Assembly (NCBI RefSeq): GCF_014650115.1
Contig: NZ_BMUI01000016.1
Coordinates: 1 to 64,000, forward strand
Length of the DNA: 64,000 nt
Reading direction: 5' to 3'
DNA from: Streptomyces olivaceoviridis
Lineage (GTDB): Bacteria > Actinomycetota > Actinomycetes > Streptomycetales > Streptomycetaceae
Below the pieces are notes generated by a model, which saw nothing but the letters and a program-made list of their open reading frames with translations, was not told the origin of the DNA and did no database searches. The translations under genes were made by a program, and so were the position numbers. Position 1 is the stretch's first letter. Each line of letters opens with the position of its first letter. Of the stretch, positions 26,067 to 34,953 are shown piece after piece.

Positions 26067-26439
26067 CCGCGGCACCCGCGCGCAGCCGGGCGGAAGAAAC
26101 GGAGGGGGATTTTCCAGAAGAAGGTGCATACGGAGCCGGATCCTGGGCACGCGAACGGTATCCCCCCACGGGAGTCCGGTACGCCGGCACCCCCACCGGC
26201 GGCCGTCTCCGTCCCCCCCTCTCCCGGACGGACGGCCGCCTCTTCCGTACCCCCTCCGGCACCCCTCCCGGCAGGCGTTACATCCCCCTGATCCCCTTGT
26301 GGGGTGAGCCACACGGCCCCGGACGTCTCACCTGGCGGATGCGCGATAGCCTGACCGCTGGATCTCTCTTGACGCCAAGAGATCGATCATCCGCCCGGGG
26401 CAGGGACGCCCCACCGCCAGCTGTCATACGGAGAACGCC
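26067..26439 (+). promoter_or_regulatory. mdh upstream region with TamR-like palindrome
   Basis: A 373-bp gap. The first 270 bp hold no gene I can support, only a short CCCC-TTGT-GGGG hairpin near 26295. Near the mdh end is a -10-like TAGCCT (26347-26352) and then TCTCTTG-ACGC-CAAGAGA (26365-26382), an 18-bp dyad close to the CTTGACGTCAAG-type sites bound by the MarR-family regulator TamR, which is reported to control citric-acid-cycle genes in Streptomyces. The site would lie just downstream of the transcription start, a position suited to repression. GGAGAA precedes the mdh ATG. Confidence 0.6.
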
Positions 26440-27429
26440 ATGACCCGCACTCCCGTGAACGTCACCGTCACCGGCGCGGCCGGCCAGATCGGTTACGCCC
26501 TGCTCTTCCGCATCGCCTCGGGCCAGCTGCTCGGCGCGGACGTGCCGGTCCGCTTGCGCCTCCTGGAGATCACCCCGGCCCTGAAGGCCGCCGAGGGCAC
26601 GGCCATGGAGCTGGACGACTGCGCCTTCCCGCTGCTCCAGGGCATCGACATCACCGACGACCCGAACGTCGCGTTCGACGGCACCAACGTGGCCCTGCTG
26701 GTGGGCGCCCGTCCGCGCACCAAGGGCATGGAGCGCGGTGACCTGCTGGAGGCCAACGGCGGCATCTTCAAGCCGCAGGGCAAGGCCATCAACGACCACG
26801 CGGCGGACGACATCAGGGTCCTCGTCGTCGGCAACCCGGCCAACACCAACGCGCTCATCGCGCAGGCCGCCGCCCCGGACGTCCCGACCGAGCGCTTCAC
26901 CGCGATGACCCGCCTGGACCACAACCGTGCGCTGACCCAGCTGGCGAAGAAGACGGGCAGCAGCGTCTCCGACATCAAGCGGCTCACCATCTGGGGCAAC
27001 CACTCCGCCACCCAGTACCCGGACATCTTCCACGCCACGGTCGCCGGCAAGAACGCCGCCGAGGTCGTGAACGACGAGAAGTGGCTGGCCGAAGACTTCA
27101 TCCCGACCGTCGCCAAGCGCGGTGCGGCGATCATCGAGGCCCGTGGCGCGTCCTCCGCCGCCTCCGCCGCCAACGCGGCGATCGACCACGTCCACACCTG
27201 GGTCAACGGCACCGCCGAGGGTGACTGGACCTCCATGGGCATCCCGTCGGACGGCTCCTACGGCGTCCCGGAGGGCCTGATCTCCTCCTTCCCGGTCACC
27301 TGCAAGGACGGCAAGTACGAGATCGTCCAGGGCCTGGACGTCAACGAGTTCTCCCGCGCCCGCATCGACGCCTCCGTCAAGGAGCTGGAGGAGGAGCGCG
27401 AGGCGGTCCGCGGCCTCGGCCTCATCTGA
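26440..27429 (+). CDS. mdh: Malate dehydrogenase
   Basis: A 329-aa NAD-dependent malate dehydrogenase that interconverts malate and oxaloacetate in the citric acid cycle. The N-terminal nucleotide-binding motif is TGAAGQIGYALLFRIA, substrate-binding Arg residues are in GARPRTKGMERGDLL, and the catalytic His is in WGNHSATQYPD. Length and motifs match the cytosolic-type bacterial enzyme. It stands alone behind the dyad described upstream, with a structured intergenic region after it. Confidence 0.98.
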   Translation: MTRTPVNVTVTGAAGQIGYALLFRIASGQLLGADVPVRLRLLEITPALKAAEGTAMELDDCAFPLLQGIDITDDPNVAFDGTNVALLVGARPRTKGMERGDLLEANGGIFKPQGKAINDHAADDIRVLVVGNPANTNALIAQAAAPDVPTERFTAMTRLDHNRALTQLAKKTGSSVSDIKRLTIWGNHSATQYPDIFHATVAGKNAAEVVNDEKWLAEDFIPTVAKRGAAIIEARGASSAASAANAAIDHVHTWVNGTAEGDWTSMGIPSDGSYGVPEGLISSFPVTCKDGKYEIVQGLDVNEFSRARIDASVKELEEEREAVRGLGLI

Positions 27430-27450
27430 TCCGACGTGGTGTCACCCGGC

Positions 27451-27481
27451 GCCGGTGCGCTATAGTTGATCACGCACCGGC
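27451..27481 (+). promoter_or_regulatory. 9-bp inverted repeat flanking a -10-like TATAGT
   Basis: A perfect repeat GCCGGTGCG (27451-27459) and CGCACCGGC (27473-27481), with TATAGT (27461-27466) inside the 13-nt loop. As DNA it could be an operator around a promoter for the structured region downstream. As RNA it could be the mdh terminator. The -35 region is poor (GTGTCA, 27439-27444). Confidence 0.45.
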
Positions 27482-27620
27482 CGCCGGAAACCCGGCACCA
27501 GGTGATGCGTTGGTGGTCCAAGGAAAGACGCCCCGCTTCCTGCGGGGAGATGCAGGTGCAAGGCCTGCCCGGCGCTCCATGTACGAGGTCCCCTTCCGCG
27601 GTGGCGGAAGGGGACCTCGT
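27482..27620 (+). ncRNA. Candidate structured small RNA between mdh and the secreted-protein gene
   Basis: Four hairpins in a row: TTGG-TGGT-CCAA, CCCCGC-TTCCT-GCGGGG, GCAGG-TGCAAGG-CCTGC, then a 17-bp terminator stem. The TTCCT loop of the second hairpin can pair with AGGAA just upstream, forming a possible pseudoknot. A -10-like TATAGT lies upstream. It matches no riboswitch I recognise. No gene on the + strand follows for 1 kb, so a stand-alone RNA fits better than a leader. Confidence 0.45.
27583..27620. terminator. 17-bp perfect terminator stem, probably bidirectional
   Basis: ACGAGGTCCCCTTCCGC (27583-27599) and GCGGAAGGGGACCTCGT (27604-27620) with a 4-nt GGTG loop. It lies between the + strand mdh and the - strand secreted-protein gene. 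Confidence 0.85.
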
Positions 27621-27678
27621 TCGTTGTGCGCCGGTCCACGCCCCTCACGGCCGCGCACGGGAACTGATGCCCCGTGAG

Positions 27679-28524
27679 TCAGGTCCGCTCCAGTTCGCGC
27701 TGGAGCTCGGAGATGTCCACGGACTGCGCCGGGGCCGGGGTGGCGGACGGGACCGGCTTGTCGTACCCCGTGAAGGTCAGGTCCTGGTCGGTGCCGGCTC
27801 CCTGCCGCGTGGCCCGGACCAGGCGGTGCGGACCGGCCGAGGTGACGTAGAGGGTGATCTTCTTACCGTCGTGCTCGGTGCCGGTCAGCGGGATCACCTT
27901 CGTGCCGTCGACCTTGGTCTCCTTGCCCTTGGTCAGCGCGGTGCGGGGGGAGGACTCGGCGGCGGCGATCCGCTGGAAGGCGCTCAGGTCGCAGGTGCCG
28001 GACATGCCCCGGAGCACGCCGGCCTTCGTGGAGCCGTGCAGATAGCGGTTCTTCAGGCGTGCGGCCACGGCATCGCCCCGGCGGTCCGGCAGCTGCGCCT
28101 TCCAGAACGCGGCGTCCGGCTTCATCCACACCTGGTCGCCCCGCTTGACCAGGGCGACGCTGCCGCCGTCGTCGCCCATGACCAGCTTGCCCACGCAGTT
28201 GCCGCCGCGGTCGAGCGTCAGCTCCAGCGAGGCCGGGGCGGTCCGGTCGCCGCCCGCGCGGTGATCCGTGAACCCGAGGTGCACCGAACGCGCCCTGAGC
28301 AGCTGGGTGCGCGCCTCGCGCGCGAGGGCGCGGGCGCTCGGACCGTCGTCGGGGGTCTTCGGGGCGCCGGAAGCGGAGCGTGCCGGGGCCGGGGGAGCGG
28401 GTGCCACGGCGGCCGGAGCGGGGGCCGCGGCGGGGGCGGCGGGGGCCGTACCGGGCAGGGCGAACGGGGTCAGCAGGGCCGCGGTGATGCTTGCCCCCGC
28501 ACAGAGTCGCGATCCACGAGCCAT
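27679..28524 (-). CDS. Secreted protein, possible LolA/LppX-like fold
   Basis: A 281-aa protein with an N-terminal signal sequence (residues 1-30, ending in an Ala/Pro-rich stretch) and no lipobox Cys at the cleavage region; the only early Cys is residue 8. A Pro/Ala linker follows to about 60, then a domain of beta-strand-like segments (SLELTLDRGGNCVGKLVMGDDGG, DQVWMKPDAAFWKAQL, TKVIPLTGTEHDGKKITLYV) similar in pattern to LppX/LprG-type lipid-binding proteins. That assignment is a guess from pattern. It is divergent from the betaine operon. Confidence 0.7.
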   Translation of the reverse strand: MARGSRLCAGASITAALLTPFALPGTAPAAPAAAPAPAAVAPAPPAPARSASGAPKTPDDGPSARALAREARTQLLRARSVHLGFTDHRAGGDRTAPASLELTLDRGGNCVGKLVMGDDGGSVALVKRGDQVWMKPDAAFWKAQLPDRRGDAVAARLKNRYLHGSTKAGVLRGMSGTCDLSAFQRIAAAESSPRTALTKGKETKVDGTKVIPLTGTEHDGKKITLYVTSAGPHRLVRATRQGAGTDQDLTFTGYDKPVPSATPAPAQSVDISELQRELERT

Positions 28525-28714
28525 CGCGCCACCTCCCGACGCCCCTCCCTCACCCTACTTTTGCCCCTTTTCGACCGCATTTTCAGTGACGCGGCGCACT
28601 TTCGGCCATCGATTGCGCATGCGATGCGAGGCCCTGGGCAGGTGGCGACGGTCCCCAGCCGAGGCAGCTCTGTCACGCAGGGGAACGGATCCAAAACGGA
28701 AGGCGACACCGATC

Positions 28715-30235
28715 ATGGTGGACAGAACGGAACGACACGCCCGGGCGACCATCCACGCGGGCGGTGAGTGGCTGGCGGCGATCTCCGGCGCGACCCGGGA
28801 GATCCTCGACCCCGCGGACGCCCGGCCGTTCGCCGTGGTCGCCGAGGGCGACGAGAAGGACGCCGAGCGCGCGGTGGCCGCCGCCCGGCACGCGTTCGAC
28901 CGGGGCCCCTGGCCGCACACCCCGGTCGCCGAGCGCGCCGCCCTGCTGCGCCGCGTCGCCGACCTGCTGGTGCGCGACCGCGAGGAGCTCGGCCTGCTGG
29001 AGAGCCGGGACGCGGGCAAGACCGTCGAGGAGGGCCGCGTCGACATCGACTGCGTCGCCGACGCCTTCCGCTACTTCGCCGACCTGGTCGCCGCCGAGGC
29101 CCCGGGCCGGGTCGTCGACGCGGGCTCGCCCGACATCCACAGCGTGGTCGTCCACGAACCGGTCGGCGTCTGCGCGCTGATCACCCCCTGGAACTACCCG
29201 CTCCTCCAGGCCAGCTGGAAGATCGCCCCGGCGCTCGCCGCCGGCAACACCTTCGTGATCAAGCCCAGCGAGATCACCCCGATGACCACCATCGCCCTGA
29301 TCGAGCTGCTGGCCGAGGCCGGTCTGCCCGCGGGCGTGGCCAACCTCGTCACCGGCCCCGGTCACACGGTCGGCGCCCGGCTCGCCGAGCACCCCGATGT
29401 CGACCTGGTCTCCTTCACCGGCGGTCTGGCCAGCGGCACCAAGGTCGCCCAGGCCGCCGCGCCCACCGTCAAGAAGGTGGCCCTCGAACTCGGCGGCAAG
29501 AACCCCAACGTGGTCTTCGCCGACGCCTGCGCCACCGAGGAGGGCTTCGACACCGCCGTCGACCAGGCCCTCAACGCGGCCTTCATCCACAGCGGCCAGG
29601 TCTGCTCGGCCGGCGCCCGCCTCATCGTCGAGGAGTCGGCGCGCGAGCGCTTCGTCGCCGAACTCGCCCGCCGGGCCCAGCGGATCAGGCTCGGCCGCGG
29701 CACGGCCGACGGCGTCGAGTGCGGCCCGCTCGTCTCCGAGCAGCAGCGCGCCAAGGTCGAGGCGTACGTCGCCTCCGCGCTCGAAGAGGGTGCCGTGCTG
29801 CGCTGTGGCGGCAAACGGCCGGAGCCGTCGCCCCAGCGCCCCGAGGAGGGCTGGTTCTACGAGCCGACCGTCCTCGACGCCTGCCACCGCGAGATGCAGG
29901 TCGTCCGCGAGGAGGTCTTCGGTCCGGTCCTCACCGTCGAGACCTTCCGCACCGAGGAAGAGGCCGTCTTCCTCGCCAACGACACCGAGTACGGCCTCGC
30001 GGGCGCCGTCTGGACCTCCGACGCCGGCCGCGCCCGCAGGGTCGCCGCCCGGCTGCGCCACGGCACCGTCTGGATCAACGACTTCCACCCCTACCTGCCG
30101 CAGGCGGAGTGGGGCGGCTTCGGCAGGAGCGGCACCGGCCGCGAGCTGGGGCCCGCCGGCCTCGCCGAGTACCGCGAGACCAAGCACGTCTACCAGAACC
30201 TCGCGCCGAAGCCGGTGCGCTGGTTCGCCGGCTGA
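28715..30235 (+). CDS. Betaine-aldehyde-type aldehyde dehydrogenase
   Basis: A 506-aa NAD-dependent aldehyde dehydrogenase. Motifs are the cofactor-binding PWNYPLLQASWKIAPALAAGN, general-base Glu in LELGGKNP and catalytic Cys in SGQVCSAG. With the adjoining GMC oxidoreductase and glycine-betaine-type transporter, the substrate is probably betaine aldehyde, giving the osmoprotectant glycine betaine. The start is placed at the ATG beginning MVDRTERHARATIH because family similarity begins there. First gene of a five-gene operon; 45 bp separate it from the next gene. Confidence 0.92.
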   Translation: MVDRTERHARATIHAGGEWLAAISGATREILDPADARPFAVVAEGDEKDAERAVAAARHAFDRGPWPHTPVAERAALLRRVADLLVRDREELGLLESRDAGKTVEEGRVDIDCVADAFRYFADLVAAEAPGRVVDAGSPDIHSVVVHEPVGVCALITPWNYPLLQASWKIAPALAAGNTFVIKPSEITPMTTIALIELLAEAGLPAGVANLVTGPGHTVGARLAEHPDVDLVSFTGGLASGTKVAQAAAPTVKKVALELGGKNPNVVFADACATEEGFDTAVDQALNAAFIHSGQVCSAGARLIVEESARERFVAELARRAQRIRLGRGTADGVECGPLVSEQQRAKVEAYVASALEEGAVLRCGGKRPEPSPQRPEEGWFYEPTVLDACHREMQVVREEVFGPVLTVETFRTEEEAVFLANDTEYGLAGAVWTSDAGRARRVAARLRHGTVWINDFHPYLPQAEWGGFGRSGTGRELGPAGLAEYRETKHVYQNLAPKPVRWFAG

Positions 30236-30280
30236 GCCCCGCCCCGCACGCCGTCCGTCCCCACCTGGAGCAGCACCCCC

Positions 30281-31810
30281 ATGTCCCACACCACCCACGT
30301 CTACGACTACGTCGTCATCGGCGGCGGCACGGCGGGCTCCGTCATCGCCTCCCGCCTCACCGAGAACCCCGACGTCACCGTCGCCGTCATCGAGGGCGGC
30401 CCGAGCGACGTCGGCCGCGACGACGTCCTCACCCTGCGCCGCTGGATGGGCCTGCTCGGCGGCGAACTCGACTACGACTACCCGACGGTGGAGCAGCCCC
30501 GCGGCAACTCCCACATCCGGCACAGCCGCGCCCGCGTCCTCGGCGGCTGCTCCTCGCACAACACCCTCATCTCGTTCAAGCCCCTGCCCTCCGACTGGGA
30601 CGAGTGGGAGGAGGCCGGCGCCAAGGGCTGGGGCGCCGTCCCCATGGAGGCCTACTTCGCCCGCCTCAAGAACAACATCGTCTCCGTCGACGAGAAGGAC
30701 CGGAACGCCATCGCCCGCGACTTCGTCGACGCGGCCCGGTCGGCGCTCGGGGTACCCCGGGTCGAGGGCTTCAACCGCGAGCCGTTCACCGAGGGCGTCG
30801 GCTTCTTCGACCTCGCCTACCACCCCGAGGACAACAAGCGCTCCTCGGCGTCGGTGGCGTACCTGCACCCGGTGATGGACGAGCGGCCCAACCTCCGCCT
30901 CTTCCTGGAGACCTGGGCGTACCAGCTGGAACTGGACGGCACCCGCGCCGAGGGCGTCCACGTGCGCACCAAGGACGGCGAGGAACTGCTGATCCGGGCC
31001 CGCGAGGAGGTCGTCCTGTGCGCGGGCGCCGTCGACTCCCCGCGCCTGCTGCTCCACTCGGGCATCGGCCCCGCCGAGGACCTCCGGGCGCTCGGCATCC
31101 CCGTCGTCCACGACCTGCCGGGCGTCGGCGAGAACCTGCTCGACCACCCCGAGTCGGTCATCGTCTGGGAGACCCACGGCCCGATCCCGGAGAACTCCGC
31201 GATGGACTCCGACGCGGGCCTGTTCGTCCGCCGCGACCCCGCACACGCGGGCCCGGACCTGATGTTCCACTTCTACCAGATCCCGTTCACGGACAACCCG
31301 GAGCGCCTGGGCTACGAACGCCCGCGGTACGGCGTCTCGATGACCCCCAACATCCCCAAGCCGAAGAGCCGTGGCCGCCTCTACCTGACCAGCGCCGACC
31401 CCGCCGTCAAGCCGGCGCTCGACTTCCGCTACTTCACCGACGAGGACGACTACGACGCGCGGACCCTCGTCGACGGCATCCGCATCGCCCGGGAGATCGC
31501 CAAGGCCGAGCCGCTGGCCGGCTGGCTCAAGCGCGAGGTCTGCCCCGGCCCCGAGATCCTCGGCGACGCCGAGCTGAGCGAGTACGCACGCAAGGTAGCG
31601 CACACCGTCTACCACCCGGCCGGCACCTGCAAGATGGGCGCCGCCGACGACGAACTCGCCGTGGTCGACCCGGAGTTGAGGATCCGGGGCCTCGACGGCA
31701 TTCGCATCGCCGACGCGTCCGTCTTCCCGACCATGACCGCCGTGAACCCGATGATCGGGGTGCTCATGGTCGGGGAGAAGGCCGTCGACCTGATCGGAGG
31801 TGACCGATGA
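30281..31810 (+). CDS. GMC oxidoreductase, probable choline dehydrogenase
   Basis: A 509-aa FAD-dependent GMC-family enzyme. The N-terminus has the ADP-binding YVVIGGGTAGSVIASRL, the GMC signature near RVLGGCSSHNTLI, and the catalytic His in TVYHPAGTCKMG near the C-terminus. Paired with the aldehyde dehydrogenase upstream it should oxidise choline to betaine aldehyde. A related alcohol is possible, since GMC substrate choice cannot be read from sequence. Its TGA overlaps the transporter ATPase ATG by 4 bp. Confidence 0.9.
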   Translation: MSHTTHVYDYVVIGGGTAGSVIASRLTENPDVTVAVIEGGPSDVGRDDVLTLRRWMGLLGGELDYDYPTVEQPRGNSHIRHSRARVLGGCSSHNTLISFKPLPSDWDEWEEAGAKGWGAVPMEAYFARLKNNIVSVDEKDRNAIARDFVDAARSALGVPRVEGFNREPFTEGVGFFDLAYHPEDNKRSSASVAYLHPVMDERPNLRLFLETWAYQLELDGTRAEGVHVRTKDGEELLIRAREEVVLCAGAVDSPRLLLHSGIGPAEDLRALGIPVVHDLPGVGENLLDHPESVIVWETHGPIPENSAMDSDAGLFVRRDPAHAGPDLMFHFYQIPFTDNPERLGYERPRYGVSMTPNIPKPKSRGRLYLTSADPAVKPALDFRYFTDEDDYDARTLVDGIRIAREIAKAEPLAGWLKREVCPGPEILGDAELSEYARKVAHTVYHPAGTCKMGAADDELAVVDPELRIRGLDGIRIADASVFPTMTAVNPMIGVLMVGEKAVDLIGGDR

Positions 31811-33018
31811 GTCTCACCGTCCCCACCCGCAAGCCGCCCACCACGACCGAGCCCGTCTTCTCGGTGTCCGGACTGTGGAAGGTGTTCGGCCCCAAGCCCG
31901 AGCGCGTCCCCGAGGACCCGGAACTCGGCACGCTGACCCCCGCCGAACTGCGCTCCCGCACCGGCTGCACGGCCGCCGTCCGGGACGTCTCCTTCGACGT
32001 CCGCAAGGGCGAGGTCTTCGTCGTGATGGGCCTGTCCGGCTCCGGCAAGTCCACCCTCGTCCGCTGCCTGACCCGCCTGATCGAGCCGACGGCGGGCACG
32101 ATCGCCATCGACGGCGAGGACGTCCGCGCGATGGACAAGGCCCGCCTGCGCGAGCTGCGCCGGCACCGGGCCGCGATGGTCTTCCAGCACTTCGGCCTCC
32201 TCCCGCACCGCACGGTCCTCGACAACGTCGCCTACGGCCTGGAGATCCAGGGCGTCGGCAAGTCCGAACGCCGCGAGCGCGCCGCCGGGTTCATCGCCAA
32301 GGTCGGCCTCGAAGGCATGGAGAAGCGCCGCCCCGGCCAGCTCTCCGGCGGCCAGCGCCAGCGGGTGGGCCTCGCCCGGGCACTGGCGGTGGACCCCGAG
32401 GTGCTGCTCTTCGACGAGCCGTTCAGCGCCCTCGACCCGCTCATCCGGCGCGACATGCAGGACGAGGTGGCCCGCCTGCACCGCGAGGAGGGCCGCACGA
32501 TGGTCTTCATCACCCACGACCTCACCGAGGCCCTCAAACTCGGCGACCGCATCGCCCTGATGCGCGACGGCCAGGTGGTCCAGCTGGGCACCCCCGAGGA
32601 GATCGTCGGCAGCCCGGCCGACGACTACGTCCGCGAGTTCGTCCGGGACGTGCCGCGCGAACAGGTGATGACGGCACGCAGGGCGATGCGCCCGGCCTCC
32701 GCCGCGGAAACGGCCGAGGGCCCCGCGGTACGCCCCGAGGCCACGGTGGCCGAGGCCATCGAGGCGGTGGCCCGCGCGGGCACCCCGGCCCGCGTCATGG
32801 ACAAGGGCCGCTGCCTCGGCGTGATCGACCACGAGCGACTGCTCGGCGTGGTGGCGGGCGTGGACACGACGACGGCCACGCCGGCGAGGGACGACGATGC
32901 CGCCGTAGCCGCGGGCGGCCGGGCCGCCGGGGCGGCGCCCGCCCCGAAGAAGGCGGCACCCGGCCGGCGCCGGCAAGCGACCGCGCCCGGCCCCCGCACC
33001 AGCCCGGAGGCCGTCTGA
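31807..33018 (+). CDS. Glycine betaine/choline ABC importer ATPase (ProV/OpuAA-type)
   Basis: A 403-aa ATP-binding protein with Walker A GLSGSGKST, signature LSGGQRQRV, Walker B LLFDEPFSALDP and switch THD. It has the ProV-like N-terminal extension and a C-terminal CBS-like segment (ATVAEAIEAVARAG, GRCLGVIDHERLLGVV). The last 40 residues are an Ala/Pro/Arg-rich tail. It belongs to the uptake system formed with the two genes downstream and overlaps both neighbours (ATGA, TGATG). Confidence 0.94.
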   Translation: MSLTVPTRKPPTTTEPVFSVSGLWKVFGPKPERVPEDPELGTLTPAELRSRTGCTAAVRDVSFDVRKGEVFVVMGLSGSGKSTLVRCLTRLIEPTAGTIAIDGEDVRAMDKARLRELRRHRAAMVFQHFGLLPHRTVLDNVAYGLEIQGVGKSERRERAAGFIAKVGLEGMEKRRPGQLSGGQRQRVGLARALAVDPEVLLFDEPFSALDPLIRRDMQDEVARLHREEGRTMVFITHDLTEALKLGDRIALMRDGQVVQLGTPEEIVGSPADDYVREFVRDVPREQVMTARRAMRPASAAETAEGPAVRPEATVAEAIEAVARAGTPARVMDKGRCLGVIDHERLLGVVAGVDTTTATPARDDDAAVAAGGRAAGAAPAPKKAAPGRRRQATAPGPRTSPEAV

Positions 33019-34952
33019 TGGCAACGCTCACCATCCCGACCTCCGGCACGGGCGAACCCCGCGTCCTCAGAAGCCGGGCCGCGGGCAAACTCCTCCTGCT
33101 CGCCCTCCTCACCGCGGTCCTCCTGCCGCTCCTCGACCGCTGGGGCAACGGCTCCTGGCCGCACGCGCTGACGGTCCGCCTCGACACACCCCTCACCACC
33201 GCCAGCGACTGGGTCATAGACAACCGGGACAGCCACCCGCTGTTCCTGTACTTCTTCGGCTACGTCAGCAACGCCGTCATCTGGGCCGTCCGAGCCGTCT
33301 ACCTCACCCTCCTCGCCGCCGGCTGGGCAGGCGTCACGGCCTTCGCCGCCCTGCTCGCCTGGCGCGTGGCCGGTGTCCGGCTGGCCGCCGGCACGGCCGT
33401 CGCCTTCCTCGCCTGCGGCGCCCTCGGCATGTGGGTCCCGACCATGCAGACCCTCGCGCTGATGGTCGTGGCGGTCCTCGCCTCCGTCGTCGTGGGCGCG
33501 CTCCTCGGCCTGGCCGCCGGCCTCTCCGACCGCCTGGACCGCGCCCTGCGCCCGGTCCTGGACACCATGCAGGTGCTCCCGGCCTTCGCCTACCTCCTCC
33601 CCGTCGTCCTGGTCTTCGGCATCGGCGTCCCCGCGGCCGTCCTCGCCACTGTCGTCTACGCCGCCCCGCCGATGGCCCGCCTCACCGCGCTCGGCCTGCG
33701 CGGCGCCGACCCCGAAGTCCTGGAGGCCGTGGAGTCGCTCGGCGCCACCCGGCGCCAGCGGCTGCTGACCGCCCGCATCCCGCTGGCCCGCAAGGAACTC
33801 CTCCTCGGCCTCAACCAGACGATCATGATGGCCCTGTCCATGGCCGTGATCGCCGCCGTCATCGGCGCGGGCGGCCTCGGCGACCGCGTCTACCAGGCCC
33901 TCGCCTCCGTCGACGTCGGCGCGGCCCTCGCGGCCGGCATCCCCATCGTGCTGCTCGCGGTGGTCCTGGACCGCGTGACCGCCGCCGCCGGGGACGGCAC
34001 CACCCGCCCCCGCACGATCGGCTGGCCGTACGCCCTCGCCGTCACCGTGGCCGTCGCCCTCGCCGCCCGCCTGCTCGGCGCGCCGGACTGGCCCGGCGGC
34101 TGGACCCTGGGCATCGCCGAACCGGTCAACCGGGCCGTCGACTGGATGACCGCCCACCTGTACTCCGGCGTCCCGGTCGTCGGCGGCACCGCCGACTGGG
34201 CGGGCCACTTCACCACCTGGGTCCTGGACCCCGTACGCGACGGCCTCCAGTGGCTGCCCTGGTGGTCGGTGCTGCTCGTCGTCGCCGCCCTGGCCTGGCT
34301 GATCGGCACCTGGCGCACCGCACTGACCGCCGTCCTCGCCATGGCCGCGATCGGTGTCCTCGGCGTGTGGGAGCCGTCGCTCGACACCCTCTCCCAGGTG
34401 CTGGCCGCCGTCGCCGTCACCCTCGTCCTGGGCTTCGCGACCGGCATCGCCGCCGCCCGCAGCGACCGCGTCGAACGCGCCCTGCGACCGGTCCTGGACG
34501 TCTTCCAGACCATGCCGCAGTTCGTGTACCTGATCCCGGTCGTCGCGCTGTTCGGCGTGGGCCGCGCGCCCGCCGTCGCCGCGGCCGTCGTCTACGCGCT
34601 GCCGGCCGTCGTCCGGATCACCGCGCAGGGCCTGCGCCAGGTCGACCAGGCCGCGCTGGAGTCCGCGCGCTCGCTGGGCGCGACCGGCCGCCAGCAGCTC
34701 TGGCAGGTCCAGCTCCCGCTGGCCCGGCGCGCGCTGCTGCTCGCCGTCAACCAGGGCGTGGTGCTGGTCCTCGCCGTCGTCATCATCGGCGGCCTGGTCG
34801 GCGGCGGCGCCCTCGGCTACGACGTCGCGTTCGGCCTCGCCCAGGGCGACCTGGCGACCGGTCTGGTCGCCGGTGCCGCCATCGTCTGCCTGGGCCTGAT
34901 GCTGGACCGGGTGACCCAGCCGACCGAGCGGCGCGCGAAGAAGGGAGCCTGA
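33018..34952 (+). CDS. Fused double permease of the betaine/choline ABC importer
   Basis: A 644-aa protein with two complete ProW-like permease modules in tandem. Each has the EAA-type loop facing the ATPase: EAVESLGATRRQRLLTARIPLARKE region near 240-260 and ESARSLGATGRQQLWQVQLPLARRA region near 550-575. About a dozen membrane segments are expected. Most bacterial systems use two copies of one permease; here the dimer is built into one chain. It starts at the TGATG overlap with the ATPase gene, and the binding protein gene follows 1 bp after its stop. Confidence 0.93.
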   Translation: MATLTIPTSGTGEPRVLRSRAAGKLLLLALLTAVLLPLLDRWGNGSWPHALTVRLDTPLTTASDWVIDNRDSHPLFLYFFGYVSNAVIWAVRAVYLTLLAAGWAGVTAFAALLAWRVAGVRLAAGTAVAFLACGALGMWVPTMQTLALMVVAVLASVVVGALLGLAAGLSDRLDRALRPVLDTMQVLPAFAYLLPVVLVFGIGVPAAVLATVVYAAPPMARLTALGLRGADPEVLEAVESLGATRRQRLLTARIPLARKELLLGLNQTIMMALSMAVIAAVIGAGGLGDRVYQALASVDVGAALAAGIPIVLLAVVLDRVTAAAGDGTTRPRTIGWPYALAVTVAVALAARLLGAPDWPGGWTLGIAEPVNRAVDWMTAHLYSGVPVVGGTADWAGHFTTWVLDPVRDGLQWLPWWSVLLVVAALAWLIGTWRTALTAVLAMAAIGVLGVWEPSLDTLSQVLAAVAVTLVLGFATGIAAARSDRVERALRPVLDVFQTMPQFVYLIPVVALFGVGRAPAVAAAVVYALPAVVRITAQGLRQVDQAALESARSLGATGRQQLWQVQLPLARRALLLAVNQGVVLVLAVVIIGGLVGGGALGYDVAFGLAQGDLATGLVAGAAIVCLGLMLDRVTQPTERRAKKGA

Positions 34953-34953
34953 C

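Noticed and set aside
27484..27580. tRNA gene in the structured intergenic region
   Set aside because: No T-loop consensus or 7-bp acceptor stem on either strand; the small hairpins do not form a cloverleaf.
27502..27620. Trp-type attenuator leader peptide beginning Met-Arg-Trp-Trp
   Set aside because: The frame has no stop within the putative transcript, no ribosome site, and no amino-acid gene downstream on that strand.
27679..28524. Lipoprotein assignment for the secreted protein
   Set aside because: The only early Cys is residue 8, inside the signal sequence and not at a lipobox position.
28673..31615. 980-codon open frame on the minus strand across the aldehyde dehydrogenase and GMC genes
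   Set aside because: Shadow of two well-supported plus-strand genes with clear catalytic motifs.
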